IMG/VR virus record: IMGVR_UViG_3300032144_000420 | Location: 1-43,450 of that record | DNA length: 43,450 nucleotides | Strand: one strand, 5' to 3' | Origin: a virus | In this document: positions 1-8,388 of the stretch, in pieces | Position numbering within the stretch: position 1 is the first letter of the stretch | How the letters are laid out: each line of letters begins with the position of its first letter | Notes under the pieces: generated by a model | Database searches by the model: none | What the model saw: the letters and a program-made list of their open reading frames with translations, nothing else | What the model was told of the DNA's origin: nothing | Translations under genes and position numbers: made by a program

Positions 1-396
1 ATGGTGAACATGGATGGCGTGATGAAGCGGTGGAAGGACGCGCCCCTGCAGGAAATCATCGAGGAGTGCTGCAGGCAGGACCAACCTGGCCACCAGGAGT
101 TCTACCTGAAGTACGCGGAGCCTGTGATTCAGCTTCGTCACGCGATGGCCAGCGAGAAGCTGATCGAGGAGCAGCGGGCGGCCGTTCAGGAAATGAGGGA
201 CGCCACTGCGGCGCAGGAAGATGTCGCCAAGAGCACGCGCAGGCTTGCCTGGGCCACGATCATCCTGGCATTCATCACCGCCGTGATGGCGGTACCCGCC
301 TGGTGGCAACTCGTCGCTCAGAGGGCCGGCTCGGCTCAGGCCGCGACTGTGGAGCCGCCGGCTGCGCCGGCACCTGTCAAGGCTGAGCCGAAGTGA
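1..396 (+). CDS. Small single-pass membrane protein, unknown function
   Basis: The protein has 131 residues if it starts at base 1. The frame is open at the window edge, so the true start may lie upstream, or a few codons downstream at one of the other Met codons. A charged, helical N-terminal two-thirds (about residues 35-80, rich in E, K, R, Q and A, coiled-coil-like) is followed by one hydrophobic segment at about residues 83-104. An Ala/Pro-rich tail ends the protein. This layout suggests an inner-membrane protein with a helical soluble domain. I do not recognise a family. It lies left of the packaging genes, and a strong hairpin follows 15 bases after its stop. A role in lysis or superinfection exclusion is possible but unsupported. 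Confidence 0.6.
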   Translation: MVNMDGVMKRWKDAPLQEIIEECCRQDQPGHQEFYLKYAEPVIQLRHAMASEKLIEEQRAAVQEMRDATAAQEDVAKSTRRLAWATIILAFITAVMAVPAWWQLVAQRAGSAQAATVEPPAAPAPVKAEPK

Positions 397-410
397 ACCC
401 GAGGGTCAGT

Positions 411-443
411 CTCAGGCTCCAGGCTCAGCGCCTGGAACCTGAG
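411..443. terminator. Strong hairpin between convergent genes
   Basis: Two 14-base arms (411-424 and 430-443) pair with a single C-A mismatch around a 5-base loop. The hairpin lies just after the stop of the first plus-strand gene and overlaps the last codons of the convergent minus-strand gene. There is no run of T after it, so it is either an imperfect intrinsic terminator or an mRNA 3'-end stabiliser. Confidence 0.5.
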
Positions 444-804
444 GCCGCGGCGCGCGCTGCTTCGCGCCCGGGCGGTAGACCTCCTCCATGTCCTGCCACT
501 GGCGTTCGCGCACCATCACCGGCGTGGCGATCGCGCGCTGCTGCTGAAGGATCGCCTGGCGCGAGGGCCCGTCCACCACGATCCGGCAGGCGCCCTTGCA
601 GACCGGACAGGCCTGCACCCCCTGCAGCTGGCCGCAGCCTCCGCACCAGTCGCACCAAACGGCGCGCGGCTTTGCTCGACCTTCACGACGAGCATCGCGT
701 GCAGCACGGTGCCGCTCTCCGATGCAGTGAAAGCACTTCCGCGGCTTCGGCGGGATCGCGGACTGGCAGCGCGGACAATCCGCCAGAACGAACCTTTGCA
801 CCAT
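412..804 (-). CDS. Zinc-ribbon protein with DnaJ-like cysteine motifs
   Basis: The protein has 130 residues. It contains four CxxC-type pairs: CPRC near residue 10, CFHC near residue 24, CDWCGGC near residue 51, and CPVCKGAC near residue 67. The last two resemble the CxxCxGxG repeats of the DnaJ zinc-finger region. Two or more structural zinc sites are likely. The C-terminal third is basic and low in complexity. It is divergent from the gene at 841 and convergent with the gene at 1. The function is unknown; a nucleic-acid-binding regulator or a chaperone-like adaptor would fit. The cysteine spacing makes a random open frame unlikely. Confidence 0.6.
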   Translation of the reverse strand: MVQRFVLADCPRCQSAIPPKPRKCFHCIGERHRAARDARREGRAKPRAVWCDWCGGCGQLQGVQACPVCKGACRIVVDGPSRQAILQQQRAIATPVMVRERQWQDMEEVYRPGAKQRAPRPQVPGAEPGA

Positions 805-840
805 GTTCGCACGCTATGATCCGGCAACAAAGGATTCAAG

Positions 841-1551
841 GTGGACTTTCGCCTGGTGCCCGAGGTGTCAGTGACCGTCCCGAACGGGCCGGCGCTGCTG
901 AGTAGCCTCAACGCCCTGGCCAAGGAGCAGATTCCCTTCGCCTCAGCGGTCAGCCTCAAGCGCATGGCGGACATGTCGGTCCAGCGCGCTCGAGGGAAGA
1001 TGAGCGAGCGCTTCACCCTGCGCAACAAGAACGTCCCGCGCGGCATCACCTACGAGCCGCGCCGCGGGCCCAACAAGCGGGACTGGCCGAACTTGAAGAT
1101 GTTCGTCGGGATCGACGAGCGCTTCTCCTTTCTCGTCCAGCAGGAGATCGGCGGCCGGAAGAAGGGCCGCGACGGGGGCCGCGTGGCGATCCCGACGCTG
1201 GTGGTGCACAAGGGCCAGCGCACCGGAACGGGCAAGCTGAAGAAGCTGGTGCGCCCCAGCCAATTGCCCGACAAGTACGAGGTCGGCCAGGTGCTGCGCG
1301 CCAATACCAAGCGCCTTCCGCGTGGCCTGACGATGTTCTACCTGCTGCGGCCTGAGGCCAAGATCGAGCCGCGGCTGCACCTGCGCGACGACGTCGAGGA
1401 AACGGTCGAGCAGACCTACGATCGCGTCTTCAGCCAGGAGCTCAGCGCTGCTCTCGCAAGCAGGCGCAGTGGCAAGAAGAAGTACAGCAGCGAGCTCGGG
1501 CGCATGCGCTACCTGCGCGAGCGCTCAAAGTTGGGCACGCCCTGGAAGTAG
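841..1551 (+). CDS. Phage structural-like protein, unknown function
   Basis: The protein has 236 residues and a GTG start preceded by AAAGGA with good spacing. It is highly basic and has no membrane segment. The N-terminal part, a helix of hydrophobic and Ala residues followed by a stretch rich in R, K and M, resembles phage head-tail completion or minor tail proteins of the gp10/Z type. I cannot assign it firmly. Its place just upstream of the terminase genes and on the same strand suggests that it belongs to the late virion module. An alternative is a DNA-binding packaging accessory, given its positive charge. Confidence 0.6.
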   Translation: MDFRLVPEVSVTVPNGPALLSSLNALAKEQIPFASAVSLKRMADMSVQRARGKMSERFTLRNKNVPRGITYEPRRGPNKRDWPNLKMFVGIDERFSFLVQQEIGGRKKGRDGGRVAIPTLVVHKGQRTGTGKLKKLVRPSQLPDKYEVGQVLRANTKRLPRGLTMFYLLRPEAKIEPRLHLRDDVEETVEQTYDRVFSQELSAALASRRSGKKKYSSELGRMRYLRERSKLGTPWK

Positions 1552-1794
1552 TGAATGATTGATTGTCAGATCCGTTTCATGGCACTATCACAACGCGCAA
1601 GCGCGTCACCGCAACGAGCATGCGCGAGATGATCAAGTCGATGAGAAAGGCCTCCCATCTCACAATTAACCGCATGCCATCTCCCCTACACCCCCACCCC
1701 ATTGGGTCCTTCCGTCGACCTGGCGCAGCGGGTGACGCGCAGCGCTCAAAACGTCTAGTGCCAGGGCCGCAAACGGGTTTACAAATGCCAGGGC
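1552..1794. other. Non-coding region upstream of terminase; possible cos region
   Basis: No convincing gene lies in these 243 bases. They hold a perfect inverted repeat ACGCGC-AA-GCGCGT near 1594-1607, a C-rich stretch near 1684-1700, and a 9-base direct repeat TGCCAGGGC at about 1760 and again at about 1787, 27 bases apart, directly before the small terminase gene. In lambda-type phages the cos site and the small-terminase binding sites lie at this position, so this is a reasonable place to look for cos. No end sequence can be read directly. Confidence 0.3.
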
Positions 1795-2427
1795 TTGTAT
1801 CCTGATCCCACTGGCCCGCCGGCCGCACCCCCCACGACCGAACCTCCCCGCCGCAGAGGCCGGGGCAAGGCAAAGCCCGACCAAGAGGGCAGGGTCGGAG
1901 TGCGCGCCCTGGCGATCCTCCTGAAGGTCTCTCCGACCGCGGTTTCGAAGGCCATCGTCGAGGGTCGGATCCGGAACTCGGTGAAGCGCGACGCGCGCGG
2001 CCGCCCGCGCATGCTGCCGGCGGAGGCCATCGCCGAGTACCAGGCGAACACCAACGCGGCGAAGCAGCGCGATCCCGCCGTCGTCGGCGCCGCCGTCGCC
2101 GCCGCCCTGCAGGACCGGAAAGGTGACCCGCAGGCAGACGACGACCTCTCCCTCAACGCCTACCGCACCGAGCGCGAGAAGTACCAGGCGCGCCAGGCGA
2201 AGCTCGACTACGAGGAGTCCGCCAAGAAACTGGTCCGCGCCGACGTCGTGCGCGCCGAGGTCTTCCTCAGCTTCCGCACGCTTCGCGACCGCGTGATGCA
2301 GACCGTGGATCGGATCAACGCCGACCTCGCGGCCGAGACTGATCCGCGCAAGGTCCGCGCCCTACACCGCGCGGCCATGATCGCCGCCCTCGAGAGCGCC
2401 GCCGCGGAGGCGGAGAAGCGCCGCTAA
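1795..2427 (+). CDS. Terminase small subunit
   Basis: The protein has 210 residues from a TTG start; an in-frame GTG at 1900 is an alternative that would remove a Pro/Arg/Lys-rich leader. From about residue 36 a helix-turn-helix reads as VRALAILLKVSPTAVSKAI, fitting DNA recognition at the packaging site. A helical region at about residues 125-190 (EREKYQARQAKLDYEES and following) matches the oligomerisation part of small terminases of the Nu1 type. It overlaps the large subunit by one base, which indicates translational coupling. The role is to recognise phage DNA and direct the large subunit to it. The identity rests on the helix-turn-helix, the helical tail and the position. Confidence 0.8.
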   Translation: MYPDPTGPPAAPPTTEPPRRRGRGKAKPDQEGRVGVRALAILLKVSPTAVSKAIVEGRIRNSVKRDARGRPRMLPAEAIAEYQANTNAAKQRDPAVVGAAVAAALQDRKGDPQADDDLSLNAYRTEREKYQARQAKLDYEESAKKLVRADVVRAEVFLSFRTLRDRVMQTVDRINADLAAETDPRKVRALHRAAMIAALESAAAEAEKRR

Positions 2428-4427
2428 TGGCCAGGCGCGCCCCGGAACCGCCCGGCCAGGGCTTCCTCGAGTTCGCCGGCGAGGAGCCGATCGAGGGCCT
2501 GGGCGACGCCGTGCAGCTCGTGCGGTCCACGATCGCCCAGGCGCTGCGCCCAGACCCGCAGCTGACCGTGAGCGAGTGGGCGGACGAGCGCCGGATGCTG
2601 ACCTCCAAAACCTCCCCGGAGCCCGGCCAGTGGCGCACCGACCGCGTGCCCTACCTCCGGGCGGTGATGGATGCGCTGGCACCCACCGATCCCTGCGAGC
2701 GCGTGGTGCTCATGGCGGGCAGCCAGGTCGGGAAGACCGAGGCCGGCCTGAACTGGATCGGGCACACCGTTGACCTCTCGCCCGGGCCGATGTTCCTGGT
2801 GCGGCCGACGGTGGACATGGCCAAGCGCTTCTCCAAGCAGCGCCTCGACTCGCTCTTCGAGGACACTCCAGCGCTGCAGGGCAAGGTGCGCGAGCGCCGT
2901 GAGCGGGACTCGAAGAACACCCTGCTCGTGAAGGAGTTCGAGGGAGGCATCCTGGTGCTCGCCGGCGCGAATTCCGCCACCAGCCTGCGCGACATGCCGG
3001 CCGGGCGGGTGTTCCTCGACGAGGTGGACGCCTTCCCGGGCGACGTGGACGGTGAAGGCGACCCGGTGCACCTGGCTCTGACGCGCTCGCGCAACTTCGG
3101 TCTGCGGCGCAAGGCCCTCCTCGTCAGCAGCCCGACCATCGCCGGCCGCTCGCGCATCGAGCGCGAGTACCAGCTCTCCGACCAGTCGCAGTTCCACGTG
3201 CCCTGCCCGGAGTGCGGCCACTTCCAGGTGATCCGGTGGAGCAACCTGAAGTGGGACAAGGGTAAGCCGGAGTCCGTGGCCCTCGCCTGCATCAATTGCG
3301 CGGTGATGATCCCCGAGCACAAGAAGACGTGGATGCTCGCGAGCGGCAAGTGGATCGCGCAGTTCCCGGAGAAGTCCGAGACCGTGCGCGGCTTCCATCT
3401 GTCGGCGCTCTACTCGCCGATCGGCTGGTACTCGTGGACCCAAGGTGCGCGCGAGTGGGAGGAAATTCACGGAGCCCAGGTCGACTATCCGCGGTGGCGG
3501 CAGTTCGCGAACACCGTGTGGGCCGAGACGTGGAAGGAAAAGGGCGAGGTCCCCGAGTGGGAGAACCTTTACCGCCGGCGCGAGGACTACAAGCGCCGCC
3601 TCGTGCCAGAGCGCGCGCTCATTCTCACCGCCGGCGCTGACGTGCAGCGCGACCGGATCGAGGTGGAAGTCGACGCCTGGGGCCGCGGCCTGGAAAACTG
3701 GCACATCGACTACCGCATTTTCATGGGCGACACCAGCGACAAGGGCCCCAAGGGTCCCTGGGCAGCGCTCGAGGAGTTCCGTCAGGAGACTTACGAGCAC
3801 GCGCGGGGCGTGCGCCTGCCCATCCGGCTGCTCGCCGTGGACGCCGGCTACAACCAGAACGAAACCCTGGACTGGACCCGCGGCAAGTCCTTCAACCAAG
3901 TGATGGCCGTCAAAGGTGACGATCTGCCGGCGCCGGTTGGCCACGTGAAGATCGTGGACGTCACGCTGCGCGGGCGCACCATCCCGAACGGCGCGCGCTT
4001 CATGCCAGTCGGCGTCGGCCGCCTGAAGGAGGAGCTCTACGGCTGGCTCCGCCAGCCACCGCCGCTCGAGAAGGCCGATCCGTTCCCGCGCGGCTACTGC
4101 CACTTCCCGCTCGAGTGCGACCAGGAGTACTTCCAGCAGCTCTGTGCCGAGGAGCTGCGGCCGAAGACCATCCGCGGCTACGTGCGCTTCCTCTGGGAGA
4201 AGATCCGGGACCGCAACGAAGTACTCGACGCGCGCATTTACGCCCGGGCGGCGGCGTACGTGGTGGGCCTGGACCGGTGGACGGAGGAGGATTGGGCGGC
4301 GATCGAGAAACAATTGTTCTCAGAAACCCCGCCGGATGGCGAAAAAGATGCCTCTGGCAAACCGTCGCGCCGGCGCGGAGAGTACCAGGGGAGGTTCCGA
4401 GAATGGCGTGGACGCAAGAAGACCTGA
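2427..4427 (+). CDS. Terminase large subunit, lambda gpA family
   Basis: The protein has 666 residues, close to lambda gpA. The N-terminal ATPase shows a Walker A-like GSQVGKT at residues 98-104 and a Walker B VFLDEVD at about residues 195-201. A CPEC...CINC zinc-ribbon-like insertion lies at about residues 254-293, as is usual for this family. The C-terminal nuclease begins near residue 402 with AGADVQRDRIEVEV, whose Asp is the expected metal ligand. The protein pumps DNA into the prohead and cuts it, probably at cos. The start overlaps the stop of the small subunit, and the 3' end overlaps the gpW gene by 25 bases. Confidence 0.95.
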   Translation: MARRAPEPPGQGFLEFAGEEPIEGLGDAVQLVRSTIAQALRPDPQLTVSEWADERRMLTSKTSPEPGQWRTDRVPYLRAVMDALAPTDPCERVVLMAGSQVGKTEAGLNWIGHTVDLSPGPMFLVRPTVDMAKRFSKQRLDSLFEDTPALQGKVRERRERDSKNTLLVKEFEGGILVLAGANSATSLRDMPAGRVFLDEVDAFPGDVDGEGDPVHLALTRSRNFGLRRKALLVSSPTIAGRSRIEREYQLSDQSQFHVPCPECGHFQVIRWSNLKWDKGKPESVALACINCAVMIPEHKKTWMLASGKWIAQFPEKSETVRGFHLSALYSPIGWYSWTQGAREWEEIHGAQVDYPRWRQFANTVWAETWKEKGEVPEWENLYRRREDYKRRLVPERALILTAGADVQRDRIEVEVDAWGRGLENWHIDYRIFMGDTSDKGPKGPWAALEEFRQETYEHARGVRLPIRLLAVDAGYNQNETLDWTRGKSFNQVMAVKGDDLPAPVGHVKIVDVTLRGRTIPNGARFMPVGVGRLKEELYGWLRQPPPLEKADPFPRGYCHFPLECDQEYFQQLCAEELRPKTIRGYVRFLWEKIRDRNEVLDARIYARAAAYVVGLDRWTEEDWAAIEKQLFSETPPDGEKDASGKPSRRRGEYQGRFREWRGRKKT

Positions 4428-4600
4428 GCAAGCTCGAGGCCGCGCTGAAACTAGGCGCGCTGCGGGTGAAGTACCGCGACCGGGAGATGACCTACCGGAG
4501 CCTCGACGAAATGAACCAGCTCCTCAACCAGGCGAAGAAGGAGCTCGGCCTGATTGCGCCGGTGACGCGCCGCGTTGCCCAGATCTCGAAGGGCATGTAG
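4403..4600 (+). CDS. gpW-like head-tail joining protein
   Basis: The protein has 65 residues, matching the 68-residue lambda gpW. The start ATG lies inside the end of the large terminase gene and is preceded by AGGGGAGG, a good ribosome binding site. The sequence is a helix, a short charged hairpin (RVKYRDREMTYRSLDEM) and a second helix, which is the gpW pattern. gpW closes the filled head and supports tail attachment. It lies exactly where expected, between TerL and the portal gene, with only 3 bases before the next start. Confidence 0.85.
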   Translation: MAWTQEDLSKLEAALKLGALRVKYRDREMTYRSLDEMNQLLNQAKKELGLIAPVTRRVAQISKGM

Positions 4601-4603
4601 GCC

Positions 4604-6142
4604 GTGAGCGAGCGGCCCCGCATCATGCGACCGCCGGCCAGCCGGCAGATCGTGGTCAAGCCGACGCCGTTCGAGCGCGCGCTGTCCGTGATCAGCCCGG
4701 AGCGCGCCGCGCGGCGCACGATGGCGCGGTTCCGCTACGAGGTGCTGACGCGCGGCTACGAGGGTGCGACCGCCGGCCGGCGCGCCGGCGGCTGGCTGGC
4801 AACCGACACGAGTGCCAACGCTGAGTTGATGACCGCGATCGCGCGCCTGCGCGCCCGCTCGCGCGACCTGGTGCGGAACAACTCCTACGCGGCCGAGGCC
4901 GTGCGCGTGCTGACGAACAACCTGGTCGGCACCGGGATCCTTCCGCAGTTCGGCCACCAAGATCCGGATGCCAAGCTGGCGGCCAAGGCCATCTGGAAGC
5001 GCTGGGCTGAGACGAGCGAATGCGACGCGGATGGCCGCCACGACTTCAACGGCCTACAGCGTCTCGCGGCGCGCAGTCTTTTCGAGTCGGGCGAGTGCGT
5101 CATCCGGCGCCGGGCGCGGCGGCCGGGCGACGGTCTGATCGTTCCGATGCAGCTGCAGGTCCTTGAGCCTGACTTCATCGACTCCTCGAAGGACGGCTAC
5201 GAGAAGAACGGCACCACCCTGATCCAGGGCATTGAGTTCGACCAGCTCGGCCGGCGGGTGGCCTACTGGCTGCACCGCACCCACCCTGGCGACCGCGCCG
5301 CCTGGCGCCGCGGCGACAGCGTGCGGGTGCCGGCGGGCGAGATCTACCACCTGTTCGAGCAGGACCGGCCTGGCCAGGCGCGCGGCGTGCCGCGTGCTTC
5401 CTCGGTGATCATGCGCTTGCGGAACTTCGACGAGTACGAGGACGCGCAGCTGCAGAAACAGATCATCGCCGCCTGCTTCGCCGCCTTCGTCGTGGATGCC
5501 ACCGGCACGAACGGCGATCCTTCGCCGAGCAGCTCCTCGAGCGGCACGGCCATTGACTCGATCGAGAGCGGCACGATTGAGACCCTCCCGCCTGGCAAGG
5601 ACATCCGGTTCAGCGAGCCGCCCACCGTCGAGGGCTACGGCGACTACGCCTCGCAGGTCTTGCACGCGGTCGCGGCCGGCTACGGCGTGCCCTACGAGAT
5701 GCTGACCGGCGACTTCTCGCGCGTGAATTACTCGAGCGCGCGCATGTCGATGCTGCGCTTTGGCCGCCACATCGACGTCCTGACCTGGATCACCTTCATT
5801 CCGCAGTTCTGCCACGCGGTGATGCAGGACTTTATCAACCTCGCTGAGACCGCCGGCGTGCTGCGCGATCGGCCGTCCGTGGCCTGGCGCCCTCCGCGGC
5901 GCGCGCTCGTCTCGCCGAAGGAGGACATCCCGGCCATCAAGAACGCGGTGCGCAGCGGCCTGATGACCCTGCCCCAGGCCATCCTCGAGGTGAGTGGCGA
6001 GGATCCGGAGGAGCAGCTGCTGGAGATCGCCGACTTCAACTCCCAGCTCGACGCGCTGAAGATCATCCTCGACACGGATCCGCGCAAGATCGCGCTCGCC
6101 GGCGGCGAGCAGCCGTCCGTCACGGTCGAAGCGAAGGAGTAG
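4604..6142 (+). CDS. Portal protein, lambda gpB family
   Basis: The protein has 512 residues and a GTG start. It contains the family segment around residue 370, MLTGDFSRVNYSSARMSMLR, together with the N-terminal RARSRDLVRNNSYAAEAVR helix typical of lambda-type portals. The portal forms the dodecameric ring at the capsid vertex through which DNA passes, and it binds the terminase and the head-tail joiners. The order terminase, gpW, portal is conserved. No fused protease is present here; the protease is instead fused to the capsid protein in the next gene. Confidence 0.95.
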   Translation: MSERPRIMRPPASRQIVVKPTPFERALSVISPERAARRTMARFRYEVLTRGYEGATAGRRAGGWLATDTSANAELMTAIARLRARSRDLVRNNSYAAEAVRVLTNNLVGTGILPQFGHQDPDAKLAAKAIWKRWAETSECDADGRHDFNGLQRLAARSLFESGECVIRRRARRPGDGLIVPMQLQVLEPDFIDSSKDGYEKNGTTLIQGIEFDQLGRRVAYWLHRTHPGDRAAWRRGDSVRVPAGEIYHLFEQDRPGQARGVPRASSVIMRLRNFDEYEDAQLQKQIIAACFAAFVVDATGTNGDPSPSSSSSGTAIDSIESGTIETLPPGKDIRFSEPPTVEGYGDYASQVLHAVAAGYGVPYEMLTGDFSRVNYSSARMSMLRFGRHIDVLTWITFIPQFCHAVMQDFINLAETAGVLRDRPSVAWRPPRRALVSPKEDIPAIKNAVRSGLMTLPQAILEVSGEDPEEQLLEIADFNSQLDALKIILDTDPRKIALAGGEQPSVTVEAKE

Positions 6143-6160
6143 CGCACCGGCGAAATGTTC

Positions 6161-6200
6161 GCCATGGAGCGCCATGGAGCGCGATGGAGCGCGATGGCGC
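6161..6200 (+). repeat. Four 10-base repeats, each carrying an ATG
   Basis: The 10-base unit gcSatggMgc occurs four times in a row with small changes, putting ATG codons at 6164, 6174, 6184 and 6194 in three frames. Only the one at 6184 is in frame with the capsid gene. Slippage in this repeat would change which ATG is in frame, and it clouds the choice of start. Confidence 0.8.
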
Positions 6201-8322
6201 GCTGAGATTTCCTTTCACGATCGCCCTTGACTTGCTTGGTGGCCGTGTTGAACAGTCGAGGGCGATGACGGGAACCGCAGAAGCGCGCGTGCGGATGCCT
6301 GCCGCCGGAACGGCGACGGTGCAGATGCCCACGTTCCACCGCGAGATGGAGCTCGTGCCCAGCAGCTGGAACGACCAGCAGCGCACGGTGGAGGTCATCT
6401 GGTCCACGGGCGCCCGCGTGCTGCGCGCGACCTGGGGCTGGGACTCGGTCGAGTACTGGGACGAGGAACTCTCCCTGGATCCCCAGCACGTGCGGATGGG
6501 CCGCCTCGAAAACGGCGCCGCCGTGCTGGACAACCACCGCCAATGGGGCGGGGTCGGCTCCGTCCTGGGCGTGGTGGAACGGGCCTGGCTCGCCAAAGGC
6601 GAGGGCCGCGCCGTGCTCCGCCTCTCCGGCCGCGACGAACTCGCCGGCTTCCGCCGCGACGTGGCCGAGGGCATCGTCCGCAAGATCTCGGTCGGCTACC
6701 GCGTGATGGAGTACGACGAGATCGAAGAGGAAAAGGTCAAGGAGCGCAACGGCCGCCGCACGTACCGCGCGGTGGACTGGGAGCCCTTCGAGATCTCCTT
6801 CGTCACCGTGCCCGCCGATGACGCGGCTCAAGTCCGCGGCGCACAAGCGCCGGAAACCCATTCCTGTCTCGTTCGTTGCGCCGCACCGGCGCAGCCCGCC
6901 CCGTCTGGGGAACAAACCATGACTCGCACTGCCACTCCCGGCGCTCAGCCGGCCACTCCCACCCCGGCTGTGCCCGCGCAACCGGCCATTCCCGACGGCG
7001 CGCAGCGCGCCGCGGAACCCGCGCCGGCGCCGGCGGTCTCGACGGACGCCATCGCCGACCAGGCCCGCGCGGCCGAGCGCCAGCGCACCGAGCTGGTGCG
7101 CAGCCTGTGCGCCAAGCACGGACTCGAGCGCGGCGTCGAAGACGAGCTGCTCAAGAGCAACCTGGGCGAGGACGCGATCCGAACCAGCGTGCTCGAGAAG
7201 CTCGCCGAGCGCAGCGCCGCCACGCCGATCGCCGGCCAACTCCGCGTGACCGTGGACGAGCGCGAGAAGGTGCGCGCCGTCGTCTCCAACTCGATCCTCC
7301 ACCGGGCCTTCCCGGCGCAGCACAAGCTGATGGAGGGCGCCGGCGACTTCCGCGGCCTGTCCCTGCGCGAGCTGATGCGCGACGTGCTCGAGCGCGAAGG
7401 CGTCCGCACCCGCGGCATGAGCCTGAACGAGCTCACCACCCGCGGCTTCCATTCCACGTCGGACTTCCCGCTGATCCTGGCCGACGTGGCCAACAAGTCC
7501 ATGCTGCAGGGCTACGCCGCGGCCCCGCGGACCTTCCTGCCGTTCTGCCGCCAGGCGAACGCGCCGGACTTCAAGGACGTGCACCGCATCCAGCTCGGCG
7601 AATTCCCGAAGCTGGAGAAGGTCGGCCAGTCCGGTGAGTTCAAGTCCGGCACGATCAGCGAGAAGGAGGAGAAGTACCGCCTGGCCACCTACGGCAAGAT
7701 CGTCTCGATCAACCGCCAGGTGATCATCAACGACGACCTGGCCGCGCTGACCCGCATCCCGCAGACCTACGGCTGGGCTGCGGCCGACCTCGAGAGCGAC
7801 ACCGTCTGGGGCATCATCACGGCCAACGCCGCGATGAGCGACGCCGTGGCGCTCTTCCACGCCAACCACGGCAACCTGCAGACCGGCGCCGGCTCGGCGC
7901 TGGCCTTGGCCGGCCTGTCCGCGGCGCGCGCCGCGATGATGAAGCAGAAGGCGCTCGACGGCAAGAAGTTCATCATGGTCACGCCGAAGTACCTCCTGGT
8001 GCCGGCGGCCCTGCTGACCACCGCCGAGCAGCTGACGACCCAGATCACCGCGGCCGCCAGCGGCGACGTCAACCCCTTCCAGGGCAAGCTGATGCCGATC
8101 GGCGAGCCGCGTCTGGACGCCGCCTCCGCGATCGTCTGGTACCTGGCCGCCGATCCGGGCCAGGTCGACACCATCGAGTACGCCTACCTCGACGGCGAGG
8201 CGGGCCCGCGCGTGGAGCAGCGCCTCGGCTTCGAGGTCGACGGCCTCGAGATCAAGATCGCGATGGACTTCGGCGCCGCCGCGGTCGAGCACCGCGGGCT
8301 CAACAAGAGCGCCGGCGCGTGA
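6184..8322 (+). CDS. Prohead protease / major capsid protein fusion
   Basis: The protein has 712 residues from ATG 6184; ATG 6265 is a plausible alternative start. Residues about 40-215 are an HK97-type prohead serine protease with the likely catalytic His118 in LDNHRQWG and Ser169 in KISVGYRV. A low-complexity Ala/Pro linker and a helical scaffold-like region follow (about residues 230-390). The major capsid protein (about residues 400-712) resembles the Mu gpT-like family. Fusions of this kind are known in phages. The protease should cut the polyprotein during prohead maturation and release the mature capsid subunit. No separate capsid or scaffold gene is seen, which supports the fusion being functional. 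Confidence 0.9.
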   Translation: MERDGALRFPFTIALDLLGGRVEQSRAMTGTAEARVRMPAAGTATVQMPTFHREMELVPSSWNDQQRTVEVIWSTGARVLRATWGWDSVEYWDEELSLDPQHVRMGRLENGAAVLDNHRQWGGVGSVLGVVERAWLAKGEGRAVLRLSGRDELAGFRRDVAEGIVRKISVGYRVMEYDEIEEEKVKERNGRRTYRAVDWEPFEISFVTVPADDAAQVRGAQAPETHSCLVRCAAPAQPAPSGEQTMTRTATPGAQPATPTPAVPAQPAIPDGAQRAAEPAPAPAVSTDAIADQARAAERQRTELVRSLCAKHGLERGVEDELLKSNLGEDAIRTSVLEKLAERSAATPIAGQLRVTVDEREKVRAVVSNSILHRAFPAQHKLMEGAGDFRGLSLRELMRDVLEREGVRTRGMSLNELTTRGFHSTSDFPLILADVANKSMLQGYAAAPRTFLPFCRQANAPDFKDVHRIQLGEFPKLEKVGQSGEFKSGTISEKEEKYRLATYGKIVSINRQVIINDDLAALTRIPQTYGWAAADLESDTVWGIITANAAMSDAVALFHANHGNLQTGAGSALALAGLSAARAAMMKQKALDGKKFIMVTPKYLLVPAALLTTAEQLTTQITAAASGDVNPFQGKLMPIGEPRLDAASAIVWYLAADPGQVDTIEYAYLDGEAGPRVEQRLGFEVDGLEIKIAMDFGAAAVEHRGLNKSAGA

Positions 8323-8338
8323 TCCCACCTGCGGACTG

Positions 8339-8358
8339 GGGAGGGCGCAAGCCCTCCC
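8339..8358 (+). promoter_or_regulatory. Perfect 8-bp hairpin with GCAA tetraloop
   Basis: Arms GGGAGGGC and GCCCTCCC close a GCAA loop, a stable GNRA tetraloop, in the short gap between the capsid gene and the next head gene. There is no T-run. It may act as an mRNA stabiliser for the capsid message, a processing site or a partial terminator that sets relative amounts of the two products. Confidence 0.55.
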
Positions 8359-8388
8359 GGCCCGCACACTCCAGCCAACCACACCTGC

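Noticed and set aside
1563-1805. 80-codon plus-strand frame in the gap before the terminase
   Set aside because: Odd composition, no good ribosome binding site and no recognisable pattern. The region reads better as non-coding.
2424-4313. Long minus-strand frame opposite the large terminase
   Set aside because: Antisense shadow of a sure gene in GC-rich DNA.
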